The position numbers and the translations under genes are program-made. From NCBI RefSeq assembly GCF_000690905.1, contig NZ_JMCL01000052.1, positions 1-46,121 of the forward strand: a stretch of DNA of 46,121 nucleotides. Direction: 5' to 3'. Shown piece after piece: positions 38,586-46,121 of this stretch. How positions within the stretch are numbered: the stretch's first letter is position 1; each line of letters begins with the position of its first letter. Source of the DNA: Pseudomonas sp. Ant30-3. GTDB taxonomy: Bacteria; Pseudomonadota; Gammaproteobacteria; Pseudomonadales; Pseudomonadaceae. Below the pieces are notes generated by a model, which did no database searches, was not told the DNA's origin, and was given only the letters and a program-made list of their open reading frames with translations.

Positions 38586-39819
38586 AATGGAACGTCGTCA
38601 GGTAGTCGTCATCGGTGCCGGGCCTTCCGGCGCTATCGCCGCTGCGCTGCTCAAACGCAAAGGGCACGATGTGCTGGTAATCGAGCGCCAGCATTTCCCG
38701 CGGTTCTCGATCGGTGAAAGTCTGCTGTCGCACTGCCTGGATTTTGTCGAAGAAGCCGGCATGCTCGAGGCTGTCAACGCCGCCGGTTTTCAGCTGAAAA
38801 CCGGCGCCGCGTTTGCCTGGGGCGAGCAATACAGCGCGTTCGATTTCGGCGACACGTTCAGCAACGGCAAGCCGACCACTTTCCAGGTCCTGCGTGCCGA
38901 CTTCGACAAGCTGCTGGCGGATCAGGCGGCGCTGCAAGGTGTTGAAATCCGCTATGGCGAAGCGATCGTCAGCGTCGATATCGGTCAGGCTAAACCGCAG
39001 CTCGGCGTGATGCGCGAGGATGGCAGCGAGTACCGTATCGAAGCGGATTTCATGCTGGACGCCAGCGGCTACGGCCGGGGCCTGCCGCGTTTGCTCGACC
39101 TTGAAGCACCGTCGAATTTCCCGGTGCGCCAGGCGGTGTTCACCCACGTCGAAGATCACATCGACCATCCGACCTTCGACCGCACGAAAATCCTCGTCAC
39201 CACCCACCCGACCCAACGTGACGTGTGGTTCTGGACCATCCCGTTCAGCGACGGCCGTTGCTCGGTGGGCGTGGTAGCAGCGGCGGAACACTTCGAAGGT
39301 CGCAGCGATAATCTGGATGACTGCCTGCGCGGTTTCATTGCCGAAACGCCAAGCTTGTCCGGCGTACTGGAGAACGCGGTGTGGGATACCCCGGCGCGCA
39401 CCATCGGCGGCTACTCCGCTAACGTCAAAACCCTGCACGGTCCGGGATTTGCGCTGCTGGGCAACGCTGCGGAATTTCTCGACCCGGTGTTCTCCTCCGG
39501 CGTGACCATCGCCATGCGCTCGGCGAGCATGGCCGCCGGCGTGCTGAACCGTCAGTTGCAAGGCGAAAATGTCGACTGGCAAACCGAGTTTGCCGAACCG
39601 TTGAAACGCGGCGTCGACACGTTCCGCTGCTACGTTGAAGGCTGGTACGCCGGGACGTTTCAGGACGTGATCTATCATGCCGGCGGCTCAGCTGAAATTC
39701 GCCGCATGATCAGCTCGATTCTGGCCGGGTATGCCTGGGATGAACGCAACCCGTTTGTCAGCGAAGCCAAACGCCGGCTGCGCATGCTCTCGGAATTCTG
39801 CGCGAGTGATGCTTCGTGA
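38572..39819 (+). CDS. FAD-dependent oxidoreductase with halogenase-type signature
   Basis: A 415-residue flavoprotein of the halogenase/geranylgeranyl-reductase superfamily. The dinucleotide motif IGAGPSGAIAAALLKRKG is at 14-31. ERQHFPRFSIGESLL is at 38-52, and DASGYGRG (163-170) and LLGNAAEFLDPVFSSGV near the C-terminus complete the FAD site. WFWTIP at 219-224 fits WxWxIP, the signature of flavin-dependent halogenases. A Lys in GFQLKTGAAF (Lys76) lies where those enzymes have their catalytic Lys, though that alignment is by eye. It may halogenate, hydroxylate or otherwise tailor the aryl head or polyene; xanthomonadins are brominated and flexirubins can be chlorinated. A separate flavin reductase would be needed and none is in the window. 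Confidence 0.88.
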   Translation: MPTVEMERRQVVVIGAGPSGAIAAALLKRKGHDVLVIERQHFPRFSIGESLLSHCLDFVEEAGMLEAVNAAGFQLKTGAAFAWGEQYSAFDFGDTFSNGKPTTFQVLRADFDKLLADQAALQGVEIRYGEAIVSVDIGQAKPQLGVMREDGSEYRIEADFMLDASGYGRGLPRLLDLEAPSNFPVRQAVFTHVEDHIDHPTFDRTKILVTTHPTQRDVWFWTIPFSDGRCSVGVVAAAEHFEGRSDNLDDCLRGFIAETPSLSGVLENAVWDTPARTIGGYSANVKTLHGPGFALLGNAAEFLDPVFSSGVTIAMRSASMAAGVLNRQLQGENVDWQTEFAEPLKRGVDTFRCYVEGWYAGTFQDVIYHAGGSAEIRRMISSILAGYAWDERNPFVSEAKRRLRMLSEFCASDAS

Positions 39820-40541
39820 GTTACCTCAGCGAAAACTACGTCGAAGAGACCCGGTTCGGTTTCTGGTTCCTGCGCAGCTACACCTGGCAGCACCATGTGT
39901 TGCGCGTGGCGATCAACGATTTACGCAGCCTGTTCAGCGAACCTTTGCCTGCGCATCCGGTGTTGCTGGATGCCGGTTGCGGTCAGGGCAAGTCTTTTCA
40001 GTACCTGCGCCAGACCTTTGCGCCGCAGCGCCTGATCGGTGTCGATGCCGACCCGCACAGCCTAGCGCTGAGCGGCGAAGAAGCCGCCCGCCAAAGCATC
40101 GACGTCGAGCTGATCGGCAGTGACTGCGCGACGCTTGCCGTGCCGGACGCGAGCGTGGATTTGCTGTTCTGCCATCAGACTTTCCATCATCTGGTGGAGC
40201 AGGACAAAGCGCTGGCCGAGTTCTACCGAGTGCTCAAGCCGGGCGGTTATCTGCTGTTCGCCGAGTCCACCGAGGCCTACATTGATACGTGGGTCATCCG
40301 CTGGTTATTCCGTCATCCGATGCATGTGCAAAAGAGCGCCGCCGGTTACCTTGAGATGATTCGCCGCGAGGGTTTTGAGTTCGAGGCGCAGAACGTGTCG
40401 TATCCGTATCTGTGGTGGAGCCGCGCCAGTGATTTCGGGCTGCTTGAACGCTTTGGTCTGCGCCGGCCAAAGCCGTTCGGCCAACGTGAAGAAACCCTGG
40501 TCAATGTGGTCGCGCGCAAGCCGCTGGAAGGTGTCGAGTGA
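39816..40541 (+). CDS. Class I SAM-dependent methyltransferase
   Basis: A 241-residue Rossmann-fold methyltransferase. Motif I is LLDAGCGQG at 50-58. The acidic ribose-binding residue follows in GVDADPHSL, and the post-motif LLFCHQTFHHL and LKPGGYLLFAES segments are typical of class I enzymes. In characterised aryl polyenes the aryl head carries a C- or O-methyl group, so head methylation is the likely job. The GTG start overlaps the flavoprotein stop (GTGA). Confidence 0.9.
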   Translation: MSYLSENYVEETRFGFWFLRSYTWQHHVLRVAINDLRSLFSEPLPAHPVLLDAGCGQGKSFQYLRQTFAPQRLIGVDADPHSLALSGEEAARQSIDVELIGSDCATLAVPDASVDLLFCHQTFHHLVEQDKALAEFYRVLKPGGYLLFAESTEAYIDTWVIRWLFRHPMHVQKSAAGYLEMIRREGFEFEAQNVSYPYLWWSRASDFGLLERFGLRRPKPFGQREETLVNVVARKPLEGVE

Positions 40542-41146
40542 TGTTCGGTGCAAATCAATCCTGTGGGAGCGAGCCTGCTCGCGATGGCGGCGTGTCAGTC
40601 GATACTGATGTTGGATGTACCGCCGCCTTCGCGAGCAGGCTCACTCCCACATGGGCAGCGCATGTCCGGAAAATTTTACTGCTGGGCGGCATGGTGCTGC
40701 TCAGTGCCTGCGCCAGCCATGCGCCGCTGCCTGCAAAAACGCCCAACCTGACGTTGCCGCAGCAATTACACATCCAGCGCATCGAGGCTGAACAACGCCA
40801 GGACTGGGTGCTGGTGATTGCGCGTGAGGGTCCGGGAATTCGCTGGTCGATGATGGACCTTCTGGGCATTCCGCAGGCGCGGCAGAAATTGATCGATGGC
40901 GAATGGCAGGCCGATGGTTTGCTGCCACCCAATCCTGAAGCCAGGGAGCTGTTCGCGGCGATACTGTTCGCGCTGACGCCCAGGGATGAATTGCGCGACA
41001 ACTATCCTGCTGCATGGCAGCACGGCGCGCAGCGTTCCCTGCCCGAGCACTGGGAAGTGCGCTACTCGCAACCGTCGAGTTTCCAATTGAACCTGCCCAA
41101 AGGCCCACACTATTTAGTCTCGCCCCTGAGCGGTGAAATGCCATGA
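40541..41146 (+). CDS. DUF3261 lipoprotein with a REP-encoded N-terminal extension
   Basis: A 201-residue predicted outer-membrane lipoprotein. The lipobox LLSAC (Cys57) follows the hydrophobic stretch KILLLGGMVLLSAC. The mature part is acidic and ends FQLNLPKGPHYLVSPL, as in the DUF3261 proteins of polyene clusters; the role is probably product placement at the outer membrane. Residues about 8-38 are encoded by a REP pair (40562-40651) that is open in this frame, pushing the lipobox some 30 residues further from the start than normal. No good alternative start lies between the repeat and the hydrophobic core. The start codon overlaps the methyltransferase stop (TGATG), the stop overlaps the KS start (ATGA). 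Confidence 0.82.
   Translation: MFGANQSCGSEPARDGGVSVDTDVGCTAAFASRLTPTWAAHVRKILLLGGMVLLSACASHAPLPAKTPNLTLPQQLHIQRIEAEQRQDWVLVIAREGPGIRWSMMDLLGIPQARQKLIDGEWQADGLLPPNPEARELFAAILFALTPRDELRDNYPAAWQHGAQRSLPEHWEVRYSQPSSFQLNLPKGPHYLVSPLSGEMP
40562..40651. repeat. REP-type inverted pair within a coding sequence
   Basis: Arms 40562-40585 (TGTGGGAGCGAGCCTGCTCG type) and 40629-40651 face each other. The whole element is inside the 5' end of the DUF3261 lipoprotein gene and contains no stop in that frame. Confidence 0.88.
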
Positions 41147-42339
41147 CCGCCTACCTCAACGCCCTTGGCGTGATTTGCGCGCTGGGTCGCGACAAGGATG
41201 AAGTCGCTCGCAACCTGTTCGCAGGTGACTGCTCCGGCATGCGCACTGAAGCCGGCTGGGTGCCGGAACGCTCATTTCCGGTGGCCTCTGTGCGCGGCAA
41301 ACTGTCGGCAATTCCGGCTGAGCTGGCCACCCAGAGCAGCCGCAACAATCAACTGCTGCTGGAAGCGGCGCTGCAAATTCGTGATGACATCGACCTGGCG
41401 ATCCAGACCTACGGGCGTGAACGCATTGGCGTGATCCTCGGCACCAGCACGTCGGGTATCGACGAAGCCAGTCGCGGACTCGCGCATTACATCCGCGAGC
41501 AGCAGTTCCCGGCGGATTACGACTATCAACAACAGGAACTCGGCGCGCCGGCGAACTTTCTCGCTGACTGGCTGCAACTGAATGGTCCGGCCTATGTGAT
41601 TTCCACGGCGTGCACCTCCAGTGCCCGGGCGTTGATGAGCGCTCAGCGTCTGTTGGATCTGGGTTTGTGCGACGCGGTGCTGTGCGGTGGCGTCGACACT
41701 TTGTGCAAGCTCACCCTCAATGGGTTCTCGGCGCTGGAAGCGGTGTCGGAACAACGCTGCAACCCGTTCTCGGCGAACCGTAACGGCATCAATATCGGCG
41801 AAGCAGCAGTGTTGTTCCTGATGACCAAGCATGCAGGCGCAGGCTCACCGATCGCCCTGCTGGGCAGCGTCGCCAGCTCCGACGCTCATCACATTTCCGC
41901 CCCGGAGCCGAGCGGGCGTGGCGCGCTGCAAGCGATGCGCAAAGCCTTGAGCCGCGCCGGCCTGCAACCCAAACAAATTGACTATCTGAACCTGCATGGC
42001 ACCGCCACTCAGCACAACGACGCCATGGAAAGTCTGGCGGTGACGACGCTGTTCCCATCGGGCGTGCCGTGTTCGTCGAGCAAACCGATGACCGGTCATA
42101 CCCTCGGTGCGGCCGGTGCGCTGGAAGCGGCGTTCTGCTGGCTGAGCCTGAGCGCTGCCAATCCTGAGCAGGCACTGCCGCCCCATATCTGGGACGGCCA
42201 GCCCGATCCCGACCTGCCACCGCTGAAATGGGTGACCCCGGCCGATCGCCTGGCGTCAATTGCACCTCGCTACCTCATGAGCAATTCATTCGCTTTCGGT
42301 GGCAACAACGTCAGCCTGATTATCGGAGACGCCCCATGA
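41143..42339 (+). CDS. apeO: Beta-ketoacyl-ACP synthase (ApeO-like)
   Basis: A 398-residue active ketosynthase. The catalytic triad is complete: Cys157 in ISTACTSSA, His285 in LNLHGTATQ and His319 in KPMTGHTLGAAG. Thiolase-fold glycines (LGTSTSGIDE, LCGGVDTL) are in place. It would extend the aryl polyene chain, most likely as a heterodimer with the Cys-less partner encoded at 26352. Overlaps of 4 bp on both sides tie it to the lipoprotein and dehydratase genes. Confidence 0.93.
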   Translation: MTAYLNALGVICALGRDKDEVARNLFAGDCSGMRTEAGWVPERSFPVASVRGKLSAIPAELATQSSRNNQLLLEAALQIRDDIDLAIQTYGRERIGVILGTSTSGIDEASRGLAHYIREQQFPADYDYQQQELGAPANFLADWLQLNGPAYVISTACTSSARALMSAQRLLDLGLCDAVLCGGVDTLCKLTLNGFSALEAVSEQRCNPFSANRNGINIGEAAVLFLMTKHAGAGSPIALLGSVASSDAHHISAPEPSGRGALQAMRKALSRAGLQPKQIDYLNLHGTATQHNDAMESLAVTTLFPSGVPCSSSKPMTGHTLGAAGALEAAFCWLSLSAANPEQALPPHIWDGQPDPDLPPLKWVTPADRLASIAPRYLMSNSFAFGGNNVSLIIGDAP

Positions 42340-42797
42340 TTGACTGGCCGCTCGCCGAACTGCTGCCCCACGCCGGCGACATGATCCTCATCGAGCAGAT
42401 CCTTTCGTTCGATGAAGAGCAGATTCACACCCGCCTGACGGTCAGGCCCGGTGGCCTCTTCAACCGGCCCGACGGCAGCCTGCCGGCGTGGGTCGGCATC
42501 GAATTGATGGCGCAAAGCGTGGCCGCATACGCAGGCTGCCATGCACGCCAACGCGGCGATGCGGTGGCGTTGGGGTTTCTGCTTGGCACGCGAAAATTCG
42601 AATGCAACGTCGAGCATTTCCCGCTTGGCGCCGAATTGACCATTCATGGCATTCGCTCACTGGAAGACGACAACGGCATGGGCGTGTTCGAATGCCATAT
42701 CAATGCATCCGGCATTCACGCCACCGCGCGTCTGAACGTGTATCGACCGCCGCAGGCTGCCCAATATCTTGATGAACCCCAAGGAGTCCAGTCATGA
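42336..42797 (+). CDS. apeP: 3-hydroxyacyl-ACP dehydratase, hotdog fold (ApeP-like)
   Basis: A 153-residue hotdog protein of the COG4706 type. LLPHAGDMILIEQILSFDEE at the start carries the His-containing element seen in this family. WVGIELMAQSVAAYAGCHAR forms the central helix and GFLLGTRKFECNVEHFPLG the following strands. It removes water after ketoreduction to create the conjugated double bonds. It is the second dehydratase of the cluster; the other is fused to the ligase. The division of labour is not readable from sequence. Confidence 0.9.
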   Translation: MIDWPLAELLPHAGDMILIEQILSFDEEQIHTRLTVRPGGLFNRPDGSLPAWVGIELMAQSVAAYAGCHARQRGDAVALGFLLGTRKFECNVEHFPLGAELTIHGIRSLEDDNGMGVFECHINASGIHATARLNVYRPPQAAQYLDEPQGVQS

Positions 42798-43522
42798 CTG
42801 AATCCGTACTGGTCACCGGTTCCAGCCGTGGCATCGGCCGCGCCATCGCCTTGCGTCTGGCCCAGGCCGGGCATGACATCGTGCTGCATTGCCGCAGCGG
42901 TCTGACAGATGCCATCGCCGTTCAAAATGAAATCCAGGCGCTGGGGCGCAACGCGCGGGTCCTGCAATTCGACGTGTCCGACCGTGCCAGCTGCAAAGCC
43001 ATCCTCGAAGCCGACGTCGAAGCACACGGCGCCTATTACGGCGTGGTGCTCAACGCCGGCCTGACCCGCGACGGTGCTTTTCCGGCGCTGAGCGAGGATG
43101 ATTGGGACGTCGTGATGCGCACCAACCTCGACGGTTTCTACAACGTGCTGCACCCGGTGATGATGCCGATGATTCGTCGTCGCGCGGCCGGGCGCATCGT
43201 CTGCATCACCTCGGTTTCCGGGCTGATCGGCAATCGCGGGCAGGTCAATTACAGTGCCTCCAAGGCCGGTCTGATCGGCGCGGCAAAAGCGTTGGCGATC
43301 GAGCTGGGCAAGCGCAAGATCACCGTCAACTGTGTCGCTCCCGGTCTGATTGACACGGCGATGCTCGATGAAAACGTGCCGGTGGAAGAACTGATGAAAA
43401 TGATCCCCGCACAACGCATGGGCACCCCTGAAGAGGTGGCCGGTGCAGTCAATTTCCTGATGTCGGCGGAAGCGTCGTACATCACCCGGCAGGTTCTGGC
43501 CGTCAACGGAGGCCTGTGCTGA
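42794..43522 (+). CDS. apeQ: 3-oxoacyl-ACP reductase, SDR family (ApeQ/FabG-like)
   Basis: A 242-residue short-chain dehydrogenase. The NADP-binding TGSSRGIGRAIA is at 8-19, followed by NAGLTRDG. The catalytic Ser140 (ITSVSG), Tyr153 and Lys157 (NYSASKAG) form the usual triad. It reduces the ketoacyl-ACP made by the ketosynthases. The C-terminal GTPEEVAGAVNFLMS and VNGG are as in FabG. It overlaps both neighbours by 4 and 1 bp. Confidence 0.93.
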   Translation: MTESVLVTGSSRGIGRAIALRLAQAGHDIVLHCRSGLTDAIAVQNEIQALGRNARVLQFDVSDRASCKAILEADVEAHGAYYGVVLNAGLTRDGAFPALSEDDWDVVMRTNLDGFYNVLHPVMMPMIRRRAAGRIVCITSVSGLIGNRGQVNYSASKAGLIGAAKALAIELGKRKITVNCVAPGLIDTAMLDENVPVEELMKMIPAQRMGTPEEVAGAVNFLMSAEASYITRQVLAVNGGLC

Positions 43523-44748
43523 TGAAGCGCGTCGTCGTCACCGGCATGGCCGGCATCACTTCACTGGGCAGCGACTGGGAAACCATCGCCGGTAACTTCG
43601 CAGCCAACCGCAGCGGCATTCGGCGGATGGACGAGTGGGATCGTTTTACCGAACTCAATACGCGTCTGGCCGGGCCGATCGATGATTTCAAGGTGCCGAG
43701 TCACTGGACTCGCAAGCAACTGCGCAGCATGGGCCGGGTCTCGCGCCTGGCCGTAGGCGCAGCCGAGCGGGCGCTGGCCGACGCCGGATTGCTCGGCAAC
43801 GAATTGATCAAGGACGGTCGCATGGGCGTGTCGTGCGGCTCATCCACCGGCAGCACCGACGAGATCAAGGCGTTCGGCAACATGCTGCTCAATTCGGTGG
43901 CTGAAGGCCTGAACGCCAACTCTTATGTGCGGATGATGCCGCACACCACGGCGGCGAATGTCAGTATTTTCTTCGGCCTCACCGGTCGGCTCATCCCGAC
44001 GTCGAGCGCCTGCACGAGTGGCAGCCAAGGCATCGGTTACGCGTACGAGTCGATCAAGTTCGGTCGCCTGCCGCTGATGCTCGCGGGCGGCGCTGAAGAA
44101 CTGTGCCCCACCGAAGCCATGGTCTTCGACGCGCTCTACGCCACCAGCCTGAAGAACGATGCCCCGCAGACCTCGCCCCGTCCTTACGACAGCGGCCGCG
44201 ACGGTCTGGTGATTGGCGAGGGTGGCGGCATGCTGGTGCTCGAAGAACTCGAGCACGCACTGGCGCGTGGCGCGCACATCCATGCCGAACTGGTGGGTTT
44301 CGGCAGCAATGCCGACGGTCAGCACACTACCCGTCCAGAGCAGGTGACCATGCGCCGGGCAATGGAACTGGCGTTGGAAGATGCCGGTTTGCAACCGTCG
44401 GATATTGGCTATGTGAACGGTCATGGCACCGCCACCGAACAGGGCGATATCGCTGAAACGCTGGCCACCAGTGCGTTGTTCGGCGAGCACATGCCGATCA
44501 GTTCGCAGAAGAGTTTTCTCGGCCACACGCTGGGCGCGTGCGGTGCGCTGGAGTCCTGGTTCAGCATCGAAATGCTGAACAGTGACCAGTACGTGCACAC
44601 CTTCAATCTCGACGACGTCGATCCGCACTGCGGCAAGCTTGATTACTTGCGCGGTGAGTTTCGGCAGATGAGCAATCAGTACGTCATGAACAACAACTTT
44701 GCCTTCGGCGGCGTCAACACCTCGCTGATCTTCCGTCGCTGGTCGTAA
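43522..44748 (+). CDS. apeR: Beta-ketoacyl-ACP synthase (ApeR/FabF-like)
   Basis: A 408-residue ketosynthase close to FabF. The triad is Cys164 (TSSACTSGSQ), His301 (VNGHGTATEQGD) and His335 (KSFLGHTLGACG). MGRVSRLAVGAAERAL and NNNFAFGGVNTSLIF at the end are also typical. In related clusters this second KS probably makes the first condensation or initiates on the aryl starter; which step it does here is inference. It closes the overlapping part of the operon; the next gene follows after 30 bp. Confidence 0.93.
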   Translation: MKRVVVTGMAGITSLGSDWETIAGNFAANRSGIRRMDEWDRFTELNTRLAGPIDDFKVPSHWTRKQLRSMGRVSRLAVGAAERALADAGLLGNELIKDGRMGVSCGSSTGSTDEIKAFGNMLLNSVAEGLNANSYVRMMPHTTAANVSIFFGLTGRLIPTSSACTSGSQGIGYAYESIKFGRLPLMLAGGAEELCPTEAMVFDALYATSLKNDAPQTSPRPYDSGRDGLVIGEGGGMLVLEELEHALARGAHIHAELVGFGSNADGQHTTRPEQVTMRRAMELALEDAGLQPSDIGYVNGHGTATEQGDIAETLATSALFGEHMPISSQKSFLGHTLGACGALESWFSIEMLNSDQYVHTFNLDDVDPHCGKLDYLRGEFRQMSNQYVMNNNFAFGGVNTSLIFRRWS

Positions 44749-44778
44749 CCCAACACTCTCAAGGTCAAGGAGACCTTC

Positions 44779-45225
44779 ATGCACTTCAAGAAAATCGCTA
44801 CCGCCGTCACCCTGCTGGTCTGCACCCTGCCCGCCGTCAGCCAGGCGCGTGACACAGCGGTGTATCTGCCGCTGGATAAAGCCATCGCCGAAGCCACCCG
44901 TGCCGGCAAAATCGACGGCAGCGTGAAGTTCTACCTCGCCGGCAACACCCCGGCCGGCCAAGTCACCGTCGTCAGCCCGGGCGCGGTCACCAACAAGAAA
45001 ACCAACGCCTTCAACAAGTCTGACGAAGTCGCCTGCGAATGGGTCGCGCAATCGGCCATCATCAGCCTGCACCAGGCAGCAAAAAACGCCGGCGCCAACG
45101 CAGTGACCAACATCGTCAGCTTCTACAAAAGCAACGAGCGCAAAGACGCCAAAAACTACGAATGCCACGCCGGCGCGATCATGGCGGGCGTTGCGTTGAA
45201 AGGGGATCTGGCGAAGGTTCAGTAA
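44779..45225 (+). CDS. Small secreted protein (often mislabelled excinuclease subunit)
   Basis: A 148-residue protein with a clear signal peptide (HFKKIATAVTLLVCTLPAVS, cut after SQA). The mature part has two Cys (EVACEWV and YECHAGA) that could form a periplasmic disulfide. The ANAVTNIVSFYKSNER segment recalls YbjQ-type folds. Databases often call similar proteins excinuclease ATPase subunit; nothing in the sequence supports that. AAGGAG is well placed. It follows the last KS by 30 bp and is probably the last gene of the polyene operon; function unknown. Confidence 0.85.
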   Translation: MHFKKIATAVTLLVCTLPAVSQARDTAVYLPLDKAIAEATRAGKIDGSVKFYLAGNTPAGQVTVVSPGAVTNKKTNAFNKSDEVACEWVAQSAIISLHQAAKNAGANAVTNIVSFYKSNERKDAKNYECHAGAIMAGVALKGDLAKVQ

Positions 45226-45262
45226 GCCCGGAGCATGCGTTGGCCCCCATCGACGCACAACC

Positions 45263-45329
45263 CGTAGCAGCCTGCGTCCGCTCGCTGCAACGCCGGGAGA
45301 CCTGTAGCAGCTGGCGCAGCCTGCGTCCG
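45263..45329. repeat. Two partial GTAGCAGCTG-family copies in direct orientation
   Basis: A shortened copy (GTAGCAGCCTGCGTCCG, 45263-45279) and a full arm (from 45303, TGTAGCAGCTGGCGCAGCC...) lie in the same orientation, unlike the inverted pairs elsewhere. They mark the end of the polyene operon. I see no intrinsic terminator in 45226-45367. Confidence 0.75.
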
Positions 45330-45367
45330 TCTGCTGCAGGAACGACGATCAATTCAACAAACTTTCC

Positions 45368-45903
45368 TCAGTGATGCTGAGGAACGGCAATATACCTGTT
45401 GAACAGGGACCTCGCCCCATAAGCGGGGAAAACATTGAACACACTGAAGCACATTTTTATAGCGATCTGAATATAGATCATAGTTAGCAGATCATCCGTC
45501 TGCATGGTTCCGTAGAAAGCTATAAAGCAGAAAATAAAGCTATCGATTATCACCGCAAAAAAAGTACTTAAAAATACTCTAATGAACATAAATCGTGAGT
45601 TTGTAAGCTCTTTTATTTTACTGAGCAGGTAAGAATTCACATATTCGGACAACAAAAAAGAAACCGAAGAAGCGATGAGGACTGATGTCACATGCGTGAT
45701 GACCTCGCGGTACGGCTCATCAAGCTTCCAACCCGGCAGCGCGGGCATTACATTCGTCATACTAAGCAAGATGATGATCAATGCATTACTTGCAAAAGCA
45801 AATAAGATTGCTCGTCTCGCGAGTCTTAGCCCATAGGCTTCGTTAAGTAGATCTACAACCAAAAATGTCAACGGGTATAAAAACACACCAGGAGTTACAA
45901 GGC
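45368..45903 (-). pseudogene. Truncated VUT-family (YhhQ-like) transporter
   Basis: The frame encodes about 178 residues of a queuosine-precursor transporter of the VUT/DUF165 family: GVFLYPLTFLVVDLLNEAYG, ITHVTSVLIASSVSFLLSEY and a membrane C-terminus. The first helices are missing. Upstream of LVTPGVF the frame continues into insertion-sequence DNA without homology to the family. About 45400-45900 is much richer in A+T than everything to its left, pointing to a different origin. A fused start inside the IS (46015) is possible but would not restore the lost helices. Confidence 0.8.
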
Positions 45904-45904
45904 G

Positions 45905-46121
45905 GCCGCAAAAACTGAGTGCAACACCTGACCTTTCCGGTACGGTGCTGCCACTATGTCCTATCACGAACTCAGTATCCCCGAACGTGCGACCCTTCAA
46001 CTCGGCCTTGCCCAAGGTTTCAGCCAGCGGCGAATTGCCCGGATGCTCGGCCGCTCCCCCTCGACCATCAGCCGGGAGCTGCGCCGCAACCGGGCCCCTG
46101 GCACCCGCTACCAGGCCTGTG
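45905..46121 (+). mobile_element. IS30-family insertion sequence, left end (runs off the window)
   Basis: The element begins at about 45905-45910, where VUT homology stops, roughly 50 bp before the transposase ATG, as is usual for IS30. The likely terminal repeat is near ACTGAGTGCAACACCTGACC. The junction lies at GCGGCCGC (45902-45909), a GC-rich palindrome. The exact end needs the other terminus. Confidence 0.7.
45956..46121 (+). CDS. IS30-family transposase, N-terminal part
   Basis: A partial frame of 55 codons to the window end. It reads MSYHELSIPERATLQLGLAQ, then a helix-turn-helix FSQRRIARMLGRSPSTISRE and LRRNRAPGTRYQAC. This is the N-terminal DNA-binding domain of IS30 transposases (HTH_38 type). 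The DDE catalytic core would lie beyond the window. Confidence 0.88.
   Translation, partial: MSYHELSIPERATLQLGLAQGFSQRRIARMLGRSPSTISRELRRNRAPGTRYQAC

Noticed and set aside
44779..45225. Excinuclease ATPase subunit
   Set aside because: No Walker motif or zinc fingers; it is a 148-residue protein with a signal peptide, so the common database label is not supported.

Overview
The window looks like a chromosomal segment of a fluorescent-group Pseudomonas. It is GC-rich and carries REP-type palindromes of the kind known from that group (GTGGGAGCGAGCCTGCTCGCGA-like). It also holds a typical Pseudomonas gene set: putA with putP, a 582-residue NhaP2-type antiporter, mscK, selO, trxC, several chemoreceptors and a lone parA. 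The species assignment is inference; no rRNA or tRNA gene is present.

Layout. 1-3.7 kb: a small type VI secretion tip island on the minus strand (vgrG, a DUF4123 adaptor, an apparent 24-codon effector remnant, and an AT-richer orphan gene that may encode an immunity protein). 4.0-9.9 kb: divergent putP and putA, separated by a 460-bp control region with six GGTTGCACC-type sites. 10.2-16.6 kb: an acyl-CoA dehydrogenase, a dCache chemoreceptor, a zapB-like/zapA pair and a second chemoreceptor. 16.9-25.1 kb: NhaP2-type K+/H+ antiporter, a 268-bp nested inverted-repeat element, mscK, selO, a MazEF/ChpB-type toxin-antitoxin pair and trxC. 25.2-26.0 kb: a lone ParA ATPase.

26.35-45.2 kb: one long plus-strand operon of 19 overlapping or closely spaced genes, followed by a secreted small protein. 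It is an aryl polyene (APE) type cluster. It encodes two ketosynthases, a chain-length factor, two ACPs, an SDR ketoreductase, a stand-alone dehydratase, an AMP-ligase fused to a second dehydratase, a thioesterase, an aromatic amino acid ammonia-lyase, two acyltransferases, a glycosyltransferase, a methyltransferase, a LolA-like carrier, an MMPL exporter and a DUF3261 lipoprotein. The likely logic is as follows. The ammonia-lyase makes an aryl-acrylate starter and the ligase loads it on an ACP. The KS/CLF, KR and DH enzymes extend it to a conjugated polyene. The acyltransferases and glycosyltransferase attach it to a lipid, and LolA/MMPL deliver it to the outer membrane. Less expected members are a flavoprotein with the WxWxIP signature of flavin-dependent halogenases and a CPA2-type antiporter homologue.

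45.3-46.1 kb: an AT-rich VUT-family (YhhQ-like) transporter gene whose 5' end is cut off by an IS30-family element that runs out of the window.

Two repeat families punctuate the region. Two copies have been captured in frame near the N-termini of exported APE proteins (LolA-like and DUF3261 lipoprotein), which is the most striking local oddity.
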